Below, piece by piece: positions 17,576 through 30,429 of a stretch of DNA of 62,227 nucleotides. Source of the DNA: Deinococcus murrayi DSM 11303 (GTDB lineage: Bacteria > Deinococcota > Deinococci > Deinococcales > Deinococcaceae); contig NZ_AXWT01000023.1 in NCBI RefSeq assembly GCF_000482805.1, positions 1 through 62,227 of the forward strand, in the 5' to 3' direction. A program made the translations under genes and the position numbers. The notes under the pieces were generated by a model. It was not told the DNA's origin. It made no database searches and saw only the letters and a list, made by a program, of their open reading frames with translations. Numbering within the stretch: the stretch's first letter is position 1; every line of letters starts with the position of its first letter.

Positions 17576-17904
17576 CGCCTCCCGAACGCGGGCAACTCGT
17601 CTGGACGGATTTTGACCCCCGTCGCGGGCACGAGCAGGGAGGACGTCGCCCCGCTCTCGTCATCAGCAGCAGCCATTACACCCGCGTCACGGGGCTGATG
17701 GTGTGCCTGGCCGTGACCAGCCGGGCCAAGGGCTACCTCACGGAGTTGCCCCTGCCTGATGGCCTGCGGACACGCGGGGTCATCTTGACTTCACATGTCT
17801 ACACCCTGGACTGGCGGGCGCGGGGGGCCGAGACCATTGAAACCGTCCCCCACGACCTCCTGGAAGAAGCGGTCGACCGCTTGATAGGTCTGGTGAGCGA
17901 TTGA
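17572..17904 (+). CDS. mazF: MazF-family toxin (mRNA interferase)
   Basis: 110 residues from TTG 17572. Family motifs: RGQLVWTDFDPRRGHEQGGRRPALVISSS (N-terminal half, strongly MazF/PemK), VCLAVTSRAKGYLTELPL and the C-terminal DLLEEAVDRLIGLV. MazF proteins cleave mRNA at short motifs; the target motif cannot be inferred. The stop overlaps the thiQ start in TTGA, so the toxin and thiQ are translationally coupled. Confidence 0.88.
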   Translation: MTPPERGQLVWTDFDPRRGHEQGGRRPALVISSSHYTRVTGLMVCLAVTSRAKGYLTELPLPDGLRTRGVILTSHVYTLDWRARGAETIETVPHDLLEEAVDRLIGLVSD

Positions 17905-18875
17905 CTCCCCCCGCCCTCTCCCTTCACCACCTCTCCAAACGCTATGGCCCCACCCGCGCCGCCGAGGACGTCTCGCTGACCGTCGGGGCAGGCGAGACGG
18001 TCGCGCTGCTGGGGCCGAGCGGCTGCGGCAAGAGCACGGTGCTGCGGTGCGTGGCCGGCTTGGAACGCCCGGACGCGGGCCGGGTGGAGGTCGGCGGGCG
18101 GGACGTGACCGGGCTGCCCCCGGAGGCGCGGCACGTCGGGCTGGTCTTTCAGGACTACGCCCTCTTTCCTCACCTCAGCGTGCTGGGCAACGTCGCCTAT
18201 GGGCCGCGGATGCGCGGGGCGGGGCGGCGGGAGGCCGAGGCGCGGGCGCGGGAGGCCCTCGCCCTGGTGGGGTTGGAAGCCCTGGCTGGGCGCAAGCCCG
18301 CTCAGCTTTCGGGCGGGCAGGCGCAGCGGGTGGCCCTGGCGCGGGCGGTGGCGACCCGCTCGCCGCTGCTGCTGCTCGACGAGCCGCTGAGCAACCTCGA
18401 CGAGCAGTTGCGGGCGCGGCTGCGCTCGGACCTGCGGGGGCTGTTCGGGCGGGTGGGGGCGGGTGTGCTGCTGGTCACCCACGACCAGCGGGAGGCGCTC
18501 GCGCTGGCGGCGCGGGTGGCGGTGATGCGGGCGGGGCGACTGGTGCAGGTGGGGCCTGCCGCCGAAGTGTTCGCCCGGCCCGCGACCGCGTGGGTGGCGG
18601 CCTTCCTGGGGCACGCCAACGTATTGCCCGGTCCCGGCGGCGTGGCGCGGCTCGTCCCGGAGGACGCGGTGCGGCTGGGGGAGGGCGACCCCTTCCCCGT
18701 CACCGCGCACCAACCCACCGACACCGGGGCCGAGGTGACGGTCCTGCACCCCCTCGGCCCCCTCACCCTGCACCTCAGTGCGCGGGAGGCGGCGAGCATC
18801 GGGGGAGGCCGGCTGCGGCTACGCGTGGACGAGGAGCGGGTGCTGACGCTGCCCAACGACCAGGAGCCGGGCTGA
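17901..18875 (+). CDS. thiQ: ThiQ: thiamine ABC transporter ATPase
   Basis: 324 residues from TTG 17901, overlapping the mazF stop. Walker A GPSGCGKST at 38-46, ABC signature LSGGQAQRVALARA, Walker B LLLLDEPLSNLDEQL and the switch His in LLVTHDQREAL. The last 100 residues look like the TOBE-type regulatory domain of CUT1/ThiQ-type ATPases. Neighbours thiB and thiP support thiamine as substrate. Confidence 0.9.
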   Translation: MTPPALSLHHLSKRYGPTRAAEDVSLTVGAGETVALLGPSGCGKSTVLRCVAGLERPDAGRVEVGGRDVTGLPPEARHVGLVFQDYALFPHLSVLGNVAYGPRMRGAGRREAEARAREALALVGLEALAGRKPAQLSGGQAQRVALARAVATRSPLLLLDEPLSNLDEQLRARLRSDLRGLFGRVGAGVLLVTHDQREALALAARVAVMRAGRLVQVGPAAEVFARPATAWVAAFLGHANVLPGPGGVARLVPEDAVRLGEGDPFPVTAHQPTDTGAEVTVLHPLGPLTLHLSAREAASIGGGRLRLRVDEERVLTLPNDQEPG

Positions 18876-18885
18876 TGGGGGCCGG

Positions 18886-19515
<630 letters not shown>

Positions 19516-19571
19516 GCACACCGTTAGGGCCTACCCAACCCGCGCCGGGAACTGCTCCGCCGCCCCGCCCG

Positions 19572-19577
19572 TATGGT
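19572..19577 (+). promoter_or_regulatory. -10 box TATGGT, leaderless type
   Basis: TATGGT ends six bases before ATG 19584. The bases between also contain GGAGG, so the gene may be read either way. Confidence 0.4.
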
Positions 19578-19583
19578 GGAGGC

Positions 19584-20273
19584 ATGAGACGTGGACCGGG
19601 ATGCGGTTGCTTGGGCTGTGGGGGGGGCGGGGTGCTGGTGCTCGCCGTGCTGGGGGCGCTGGCGTGGTTTTTGGTGATTCAACCCGCCCGCACCTTTCTG
19701 GAGTCGTGGCAGGGGGCGGGCACCGCGGTGACCGCGCCGCAAACGCCGCCCGCTTCCGGGGGCACGGGCATTGACGTGCCCACACTGCCGGGGCCGGGCG
19801 GCACGGCCACGCCCCCCGCCGCTGCCCCGGCAGGAACGCCGCTGACCGCGCGGGACGTGCAGCGCTTCCTCGCCGTGCGGCGGGAGGTGCGGGCGGCGCT
19901 GGGCGGCAGCTTCGAACCCCTTCAGCAGGTCTGGACCGACCTCCAGCAGGGCCAGTCGCCCAACATCCTGACGCTGGCGCAGGTGCTGGGGCGCGTCAGC
20001 GGCAGCGTGGGCGCGGCCCGCACCGCTCAGGCCCAGGCCCTCGCCCGCGAAGGCCTCAGCGCCGAGCGCTACGCCGAGGTGCGCGGGGCCGTCAACCGGG
20101 CGTTGGGGGTGCCCGACATCGACTTCGCCCAGGCTGCCGAAGCCCTGCGGGCAGGCCGTCTCCCCGACCTGAGCACCACCGTGCGGGCGGCCACCCCCCA
20201 GGAACGCGACCTGGTGGCCCCCTACCGGGCCGAGCTGACCCAGACGGCGGCGTTGGGGTTGCTGGGGCTGTAG
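19584..20273 (+). CDS. Membrane-anchored protein of unknown function
   Basis: 229 residues from ATG 19584. The N-terminus is Cys/Gly-rich (PGCGCLGCGGGG) and runs into one membrane helix (VLVLAVLGALAWFLVI, about 17-32). A Pro/Gly/Thr linker follows, then an alpha-helical Ala-rich domain from about residue 85 with LTARDVQRFLAVRREVRAAL. I do not recognise the family. The domain is probably outside the membrane. Confidence 0.65.
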   Translation: MRRGPGCGCLGCGGGGVLVLAVLGALAWFLVIQPARTFLESWQGAGTAVTAPQTPPASGGTGIDVPTLPGPGGTATPPAAAPAGTPLTARDVQRFLAVRREVRAALGGSFEPLQQVWTDLQQGQSPNILTLAQVLGRVSGSVGAARTAQAQALAREGLSAERYAEVRGAVNRALGVPDIDFAQAAEALRAGRLPDLSTTVRAATPQERDLVAPYRAELTQTAALGLLGL

Positions 20274-20324
20274 GAAACGAACGGGGCCAGCGTCCAGCGC
20301 ACCGACGCAGCTCCGTAGAGGACG

Positions 20325-20353
20325 GCTCCCCGCCCAGGCGGGAGCTTTTCTTT
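20325..20353 (+). terminator. Intrinsic terminator
   Basis: GCTCCC-CGCC (20325-20334) pairs with GGCGGGAGC (20337-20345) with one bulge and a two-base loop, followed by TTTTCTTT. It ends the unit carrying the preceding membrane protein. Confidence 0.8.
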
Positions 20354-20386
20354 GGCTGGTGTCTGGAAGCTGGCCGCTGGTTGCTT
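20354..20386. repeat. CTGG-type intergenic repeat before hemL
   Basis: GGCTGGTGTCTGGAAGCTGG plus CCGCTGG: units of seven to eight bases like those at 6270, 46441 and 56490. Confidence 0.5.
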
Positions 20387-20406
20387 TCTTCGCCCCCCAG
20401 ACCCCG

Positions 20407-20412
20407 TAAGGT
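20407..20412 (+). promoter_or_regulatory. -10 box TAAGGT of hemL, leaderless type
   Basis: TAAGGT ends six bases before the hemL ATG. There is no Shine-Dalgarno. Confidence 0.5.
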
Positions 20413-20418
20413 AGACCC

Positions 20419-21758
<1,340 letters not shown>

Positions 21759-21762
<4 letters not shown>

Positions 21763-22187
21763 CCCTGCTGGAGAGCAGGGCCGACGTTCGGCGCGTCCTG
21801 GAGGAACACAGGGTGGTTGCCGTGGTCGGCTTTCATCCCGACCCGACCAAGCCCGCCCACTACGTCCCGGAGTACCTGCACCGCCAGGGCTACACGGTGA
21901 TTCCGGTCAATCCGGCCCTCGCGGCGCGGGGCGAGAGTTACTTCGGCCAGCGGGCGGTGGCCACCCTCGCGGAGATTCGCACCCCGGTGGGGGTGGTGGA
22001 TGTCTTTCGCCGCAGCGACCGGGTGCGCGAGCATCTGGATGACATCCTCGCCATGCAGCCCCTCCCCCGCGTGGTCTGGCTGCAACTCGGTATCCGCGAT
22101 GACCACACGGCGCGGGCGCTGATGGGCCGCGGTATCGACGTGGTGCAAGACCGCTGCATGCTGGCGGACCACCGAGCGCTGTTGTAG
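21759..22187 (+). CDS. CoA-binding protein (YccU-type)
   Basis: 142 residues, single CoA-binding Rossmann domain: VVAVVGFHPDPTKPAHYVPE, GYTVIPVNPALAARG, VDVFRRSD and VWLQLGIRDDHTA. The mid-protein ends with GIDVVQDRCMLADHR. Such stand-alone domains bind CoA or acyl-CoA; the role is unknown. It is translationally coupled to hemL and converges on moeA. Confidence 0.85.
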
Positions 22188-22198
22188 CGAACTGGCCC

Positions 22199-23392
22199 CT
22201 ACAGCCACACCACCTCCACCTCCTCCCCCACCCCCACGGCGGACCGCCCTTCGGGGACGACAACGAGCACGTCCGCCTCGCCCAGCGAGCGCAGCACGCC
22301 GCTGCCCTGGCGGCCATAGTCGCGGACCTCGCCGCCCGACACGACCCCACGCCAGTAGGCTGTCTTGTCGGGGAGGCTGGGAAAGGGGGTGGCGGCCCGC
22401 AGGCGCAGCGTCCGGGGGGGCTGCCCCGTCAGCACCGGGCGCACGACCAGCCCAAACACGACGAGGCTGCTCACCGGGTTGCCGGGCAGCCCGAAGACGG
22501 GAAGCCCTCCCCAGCGCCCCAGCATCGCGGGGCCGCCGGGCCGCATCCGAATCTTCCAGAAGGCGACCTCGCCCCGCTCTAGGAGCAGGTCGCGCAGGAA
22601 GTCGTACCGGCCCATGCTGACGCCGCCGCTCGTGAGCAGCAGGTCAGCGCCGCCCGCCGCCGCCAGGGACCGCGCCAGCGCGGCAGGGCTGTCGGGAGTG
22701 TGGCCGAGGTCGAGCACGTCGCAGCCGCATTCCTCCAGCCCCGCCGCGAGGCCATAGCGGTTGCTGTCGTAAACCTGCCCCGGCAGGAGGGTTTCGCCAG
22801 GTTCGCGCACCTCGTCCCCGGTGGAGAGCAGGGCCACCCGCAGGCGGCGGCGCACGGGAACCTCGGCGTACCCCAGCGCCGCCGCGAGCGCGACCCGTGG
22901 CGGGGTGAGCAGGGTTCCGGCGCGCAACACGGTCTCGCCCGCCCGGAAGTCCCCGCCCTCAGGCCGCACGTCGCTGCGGCGGGCGGGGCGGCGCAGCCGC
23001 ACGTGGGCGGGGCCATCCTCCGCGAGCTGCTCGACCGGGGCAATCGCGTCCGCGCCCGTGGGCAGCGGCGCTCCGGTGTAGATGCGGACGCACTCGCCCG
23101 GCCCCACCGTGCCCGTGAACGGCTGCCCCGCTCGGCTTTCGCCCAGCACCCGCAGGCGCAGGGGCGCGTCCGGGCTGGCCCCCCAGGTGTCCGCCTCCCG
23201 CGCCGCCACGCCGTCGAGCGCACTTTCGGTGACGCTGGGATGGCTGACGCGGGCGGCGAGGTCGGCAGTGAGGAGGCGGCCCCGCGCCCCGGACAAAGAG
23301 ACCGTCTCGGCAACGGGGGGGGGCAGCAACGCCGCGAGCATCGCCCGCGCGTCGAAGACACTGACGTGCATGGGAAAAGTCGGGCGGGACAT
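22199..23392 (-). CDS. moeA: MoeA: molybdopterin molybdenumtransferase
   Basis: 397 residues from ATG 23392, chosen because TATGCT lies six bases upstream. Motifs: LLTADLAARVSHPSVTESAL-DG, GAPLPTGADAIAPVEQ, the MoCF signature TSGGVSMGRYDFLRDLLLE and GLPGNPVSSLVVF. It inserts molybdate into adenylylated molybdopterin. No other moa/moe gene is in the window. Confidence 0.95.
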   Translation of the reverse strand: MSRPTFPMHVSVFDARAMLAALLPPPVAETVSLSGARGRLLTADLAARVSHPSVTESALDGVAAREADTWGASPDAPLRLRVLGESRAGQPFTGTVGPGECVRIYTGAPLPTGADAIAPVEQLAEDGPAHVRLRRPARRSDVRPEGGDFRAGETVLRAGTLLTPPRVALAAALGYAEVPVRRRLRVALLSTGDEVREPGETLLPGQVYDSNRYGLAAGLEECGCDVLDLGHTPDSPAALARSLAAAGGADLLLTSGGVSMGRYDFLRDLLLERGEVAFWKIRMRPGGPAMLGRWGGLPVFGLPGNPVSSLVVFGLVVRPVLTGQPPRTLRLRAATPFPSLPDKTAYWRGVVSGGEVRDYGRQGSGVLRSLGEADVLVVVPEGRSAVGVGEEVEVVWL

Positions 23393-23398
23393 GGGGGC

Positions 23399-23404
23399 AG
23401 CATA
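23399..23404 (-). promoter_or_regulatory. -10 box TATGCT of moeA, leaderless type
   Basis: On the minus strand TATGCT is followed by six bases and the moeA ATG. Confidence 0.5.
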
Positions 23405-23498
23405 GAGCGGCGGTGGGGGGCAGACAGGCCGAAAGGGGTACACTCCGGGGGCAAGTCCGTCCCGCTGCCCCCGCCTCTTTCCCTGAAGGGAGTTTTCT

Positions 23499-23978
23499 AT
23501 GCACATCACCCAGGACAAGGTCGTCGAGATTGATTACGTACTCAAGGTGGACGGCGAGGTTGTCGACGCCAGCGAGCCGGGCGAGCCGCTGACCTACCTG
23601 CACGGCCACAGCAACATCATCCCCGGCCTGGAGCGGGCGCTGGAGGGCAAGCGCCCCGGCGACAGCTTGCATGTCACCGTGCAGCCCGAAGACGGCTACG
23701 GCGAGCGCGACGAAGGCAACGTCGAGGCCCTCAACCGCGAGGACTTTGAGGATGACATTGAGGTCGGCGCGACCTACTACGCCCAGGCCGAAGACGGCTC
23801 GGTGCTCCCCTTCACGGTCCTGTCGGTCGACGGCGAGACCGTACAGGTCGACTTCAACGCCCCCCTGGCGGGCAAGGTCCTCAACTTTGACGTCACCGTG
23901 CGGGCGGTGCGCGACGCCACCACCGAGGAGCTGGAGCACGGCCACGCCCACACGCCGGGCATGCACGAGGACGAGTAA
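23499..23978 (+). CDS. FKBP-type peptidyl-prolyl isomerase, SlyD-like
   Basis: 159 residues. DKVVEIDYVLKVDGEVVDAS, TYLHGHSNIIPGLERALEGK and FNAPLAGKVLNFDVTVRAV are SlyD-like FKBP motifs, with the insert-in-flap domain between. The metal-binding His-rich tail of SlyD is reduced to HGHAHTPGMHEDE. It is a cytoplasmic prolyl isomerase/chaperone. GAAGGGAG lies upstream of the ATG. Confidence 0.9.
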   Translation: MHITQDKVVEIDYVLKVDGEVVDASEPGEPLTYLHGHSNIIPGLERALEGKRPGDSLHVTVQPEDGYGERDEGNVEALNREDFEDDIEVGATYYAQAEDGSVLPFTVLSVDGETVQVDFNAPLAGKVLNFDVTVRAVRDATTEELEHGHAHTPGMHEDE

Positions 23979-24102
23979 GCGGCCCGCCATTCGCCAGCAA
24001 GGGATGTTCAGAGCCTCAGCCTTGAGCTGGGGCTTTGGCCATCCCGCCCTGGTATGCCCGGTGACAGACCGAGTTGGTGTAAGCTGTACGCTGTTGTCAC
24101 GA

Positions 24103-24130
24103 CCGGGGTGTATCCCCCCGGCGGCTTTTT
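24103..24130 (+). terminator. Terminator-like hairpin
   Basis: CCGGGG (24103-24108) and CCCCGG (24116-24121), then CGGCTTTTTG. It lies 125 bases after the FKBP gene and before NDH-2. Confidence 0.6.
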
Positions 24131-24186
24131 GTGGGGCAACCCTGCATCTGGAGCCAACTCGTGAATTCCTTCACTGGAGTGTATGC

Positions 24187-25326
<1,140 letters not shown>

Positions 25327-25439
25327 TTGGCCGAAGAGGCCACAGGATTGGGATGTCGGGGGGGCTGCCTGCGGGTGGCCCCTCCCTCGCGGTTTGAGGG
25401 TAGAACCCCTCTGTCAGACCTCTGCACGACTGCTCCCCC

Positions 25440-25445
25440 TAGACT
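25440..25445 (+). promoter_or_regulatory. -10 box TAGACT, leaderless type
   Basis: TAGACT ends seven bases before ATG 25453. Confidence 0.5.
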
Positions 25446-25452
25446 GCCGGGC

Positions 25453-25974
25453 ATGGTGCGCGGTGAGCTGGCGGTGTTTGGGTTTTTGCCCGTGATGCAG
25501 ATGCTGCTGTCAAGCGGTCGCCGGGGGCGACTGAGCGTGGCGCACGCACGGGGCGGCGAGGTGTGGCTGGAGCCGGGCGAGCTGGTCCACGCCCGCTCTG
25601 GAGGGCTGACGGGCGAACGCGCCCTGCAAGTGCTGAGCACGCTCGACAGCGGGCAGTTCACCTTTGCCCCCGATGTTCCGGCCAGCGAGCGTACGCTCTC
25701 GCTGCGGCGCGAGGCCGCCCTGCGCCGCCTCATCGAGGAGACGGACGCCTGGGGGCCGCTGCTGCGCACCTTTCCCGACTGGAGCCGCCCGCTGCGCTTT
25801 ACCGCCCGCTGGACGGACGCCCAGCCCGTGACGCGGGCGCAGTACGTGGCCCTGAGCCTCGTGCCGGAGGGCCTGCCGCTGCGGACCCTGCTCGACCGCT
25901 GCGAGTTGTCGCCCCGCAGCGCCCTGGAAACCCTGCACCCCTTTGTGACGGCGGGGCTGGTGGAGGTGGCGTGA
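25453..25974 (+). CDS. DUF4388 (PATAN-like) protein
   Basis: 173 residues. The first 90 match the PATAN/DUF4388 pattern: GFLPVMQMLLSSGRRGRLSV, GGEVWLEPGELVHARSG, GERALQVLSTLDSGQFTF. These domains occur in two-component and gliding/secretion regulators as protein-binding modules. The remaining C-terminal part is short and helix-rich. No partner gene is adjacent. Confidence 0.75.
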   Translation: MVRGELAVFGFLPVMQMLLSSGRRGRLSVAHARGGEVWLEPGELVHARSGGLTGERALQVLSTLDSGQFTFAPDVPASERTLSLRREAALRRLIEETDAWGPLLRTFPDWSRPLRFTARWTDAQPVTRAQYVALSLVPEGLPLRTLLDRCELSPRSALETLHPFVTAGLVEVA

Positions 25975-25986
25975 GCGCCGGGGACG

Positions 25987-26015
25987 TTGCGCCCCCCGCC
26001 CCCACGTTCTAGACT
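25987..26015 (+). promoter_or_regulatory. Promoter of the valS T-box leader
   Basis: -35 TTGCGC (25987-25992), 17-base spacer, -10 TAGACT (26010-26015). The transcript should begin near 26022, at the start of the T-box. Confidence 0.55.
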
Positions 26016-26021
26016 CGCGGG

Positions 26022-26240
26022 GCAGCGACCGGGAGGAGTACCCGTATAGCGCACCCACAGAGAGCCGGGGCCGTGGCTGAAAGCCCCCGCGGGAAGGCGC
26101 ACCGGGGAATGTCGCCCGCGAGCGTGGGGGAAGAAAGGCACCTGATGGGAGCCGAGTAGAACCCTCCGGGACGCGCCCGTCACAGCGCTCCAGAGTGCCC
26201 CCGCCCAGGGTGGGGGAAGTGCGGTGGTACCGCGGGACCC
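26022..26240 (+). promoter_or_regulatory. T-box leader upstream of valS
   Basis: The T-box landmarks appear in order. CAGAGAGCCGGGG is at about 26080 (AGAGA box and distal stem I). GAGTAGAACCCTCCGGG with its partner GCCCGTCACAG is at 26155-26185. The T-box bulge sequence is in GTGCGGTGGTACCGCGG (26219-26235). Uncharged tRNA-Val should bind and raise valS expression. The specifier codon could not be placed with confidence; no U-tract follows, so control may be translational. Confidence 0.9.
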
Positions 26241-26353
26241 TGACGGCTTGGCACAGGAGGTCTCGTCCGCAGCTTGAGCACCGTGAGCCGCTTCGGCAGA
26301 CGGGACGCTGTTGCTCGGCTGCCCCTTTCCACTTCGGCACAGGAGACCCCCGC
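26241..26353 (+). other. Distal valS leader with repeated ribosome-site segment
   Basis: CTTGGCACAGGAGGTCTCG (26248-26266) recurs as CTTCGGCACAGGAGACCCCCG just before the valS ATG (26333-26353). Only the second copy is placed to initiate valS. The first may be a decoy or the remnant of a tandem duplication. Confidence 0.5.
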
Positions 26354-29119
<2,766 letters not shown>

Positions 29120-29130
29120 GGGAGCTATCC

Positions 29131-29155
29131 GCCGTCAGCCCTCAGCGTTCAGCCA
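29131..29155. repeat. GTCAGC-type intergenic repeat
   Basis: GCCGTCAGCCCTCAGCG then TTCAGCC after valS. It has the same units as the palindrome at 31715 and the left arm at 56445. Confidence 0.45.
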
Positions 29156-29239
29156 GGGGGGTCTCGCTGCCGGGGAGGGGGGCGGGACCCTGCCGTTTGG
29201 ACTGGCAGGGACGCGACAGCCTCGCCGCCGCGCTGAGGG

Positions 29240-29245
29240 CATCCT
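29240..29245 (+). promoter_or_regulatory. -10 box CATCCT, leaderless type
   Basis: CATCCT ends six bases before ATG 29252. Confidence 0.35.
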
Positions 29246-29251
29246 GACCCC

Positions 29252-29923
29252 ATGACCCCACCCACCCTCACCGACCTCGCCCGCTGGCTCCGGGCCGAAC
29301 TCGGCGAGCCTCAGCCCCTGCGCCGGGACGGTCCCGCCGAGGTGCGGCGGCTGGCCCTCGCGCTGGAGCCGGGCGACCTGCCGCCGACGCTGGGGGCCGA
29401 CGCCCTCTTCTTGCACCGCTCGCGCCGGGTGGGGGACGGCTGGCCGGGGCTGGGCGTGCTGGCCGCCCACGACGGCTTTGACACGCACCTGACGACCGGG
29501 CCGAACGTGCGGCTGGCGCGGGCGCTGGGCTGGACGGACCTAGAAGAGGTCGTGTGGGAGGGCCGCGCCGTGGGCATCCGCGCGACGCCGCCGCAGCGCA
29601 CCTGGGAGGACCTGCGGGCCGCCCTGCACGCCGAACTCGGCGGCGAGGACACCGCCTGGTCGCCAGAGCCGCCCGCCGGGTCGCTGCGGCTGGCCCTCAT
29701 GAACGCGATGAATCCGGCGCTCGTCGGGCACGTCGCGGGGCTGGGGGTACGGGTCTACCTCACTGGGCAACTGCGGCCCTCGGCGGTGGGGGCCGCGCAG
29801 GAGCAGGGGCTGGGGGTGGTCGCGCTGGGGCACCGCCGCAGCGAACTGTGGGGGCTGCGGCAGCTGGCGCGGGAGCTGGAGGGAGCGTTTCCGGGGCTGG
29901 AGACGCGGGTGTATGGGGGCTGA
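29252..29923 (+). CDS. NIF3-like metal-centre protein, divergent
   Basis: 223 residues. The order of motifs follows NIF3/YbgI: LGVLAAHDGFDTHLTTGPNV (the H-x-x-x-D region), RLARALGW, YLTGQLRPSA and ALGHRRSELWGLRQLARELE near the end. The HHG motif of canonical members is replaced by FLHRSRRVG. Binding of a dinuclear metal centre is therefore uncertain. A canonical paralogue lies at 60827. The function of the family is unsettled. Confidence 0.65.
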   Translation: MTPPTLTDLARWLRAELGEPQPLRRDGPAEVRRLALALEPGDLPPTLGADALFLHRSRRVGDGWPGLGVLAAHDGFDTHLTTGPNVRLARALGWTDLEEVVWEGRAVGIRATPPQRTWEDLRAALHAELGGEDTAWSPEPPAGSLRLALMNAMNPALVGHVAGLGVRVYLTGQLRPSAVGAAQEQGLGVVALGHRRSELWGLRQLARELEGAFPGLETRVYGG

Positions 29924-29926
29924 GCC

Positions 29927-30418
29927 TCAGCGCATCTGGCAGGCCCGCACCGTGAGCACCGGGGGACGCCCCGGCAAGAAGACCCGCCCGAAGCCGAGGG
30001 CGACGGTCTTGCCGCCCCCGGTCACCCGGAAGAACTTGGGCGGTGAATCGGCTCCGATGGGGTCGACCCGTCGTCCCTTCAGCTGGCCGAGCACCGCCGC
30101 CTCCAGGGGGGTGAGGTCGCCGGGCTTGGCCAGGGTAAAGGTCACGATTTCGGTGGTCTTGAGGTCGCAGCGTCCGGCTTGGCCCTGAGCGGTCCACTGA
30201 CGGTCGAGTTCCTGGGCCGCTGCCTTAAAGAGGCCAGCGTCACGCAGGTAGGGCGTGTCCTTGTAGGAGGCGAAAGTCCGGCTGGCTGCGGGCGACACCT
30301 GGCTCCAGTCGACGGAAAAGTTGGGGGACCGCTGGGGGGCGGCGAGCGCTGCCCCGGCCAGCAGACTGAGGCCGAGCGCCGCTGCGGGCCGGACGCGGGG
30401 CAGGGTTTTCATGGCCAT
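29927..30418 (-). CDS. Secreted protein of unknown function
   Basis: 163 residues from ATG 30418 with GGGAGAG upstream. The signal peptide is MAMKTLPRVRPAAALGLSLL ending AALAA. The mature part has SYKDTPYLRDAGLFKAAAQE, and a C-terminal CDLKTTEIVTFTLAKPGDL and RVFLPGRPPVLTVRACQM, with two Cys that could pair. I do not recognise a family. It starts 12 bases after the binding-protein gene and so is probably cotranscribed with it. Confidence 0.6.
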   Translation of the reverse strand: MAMKTLPRVRPAAALGLSLLAGAALAAPQRSPNFSVDWSQVSPAASRTFASYKDTPYLRDAGLFKAAAQELDRQWTAQGQAGRCDLKTTEIVTFTLAKPGDLTPLEAAVLGQLKGRRVDPIGADSPPKFFRVTGGGKTVALGFGRVFLPGRPPVLTVRACQMR

Positions 30419-30429
30419 GGCGTCTCTCC

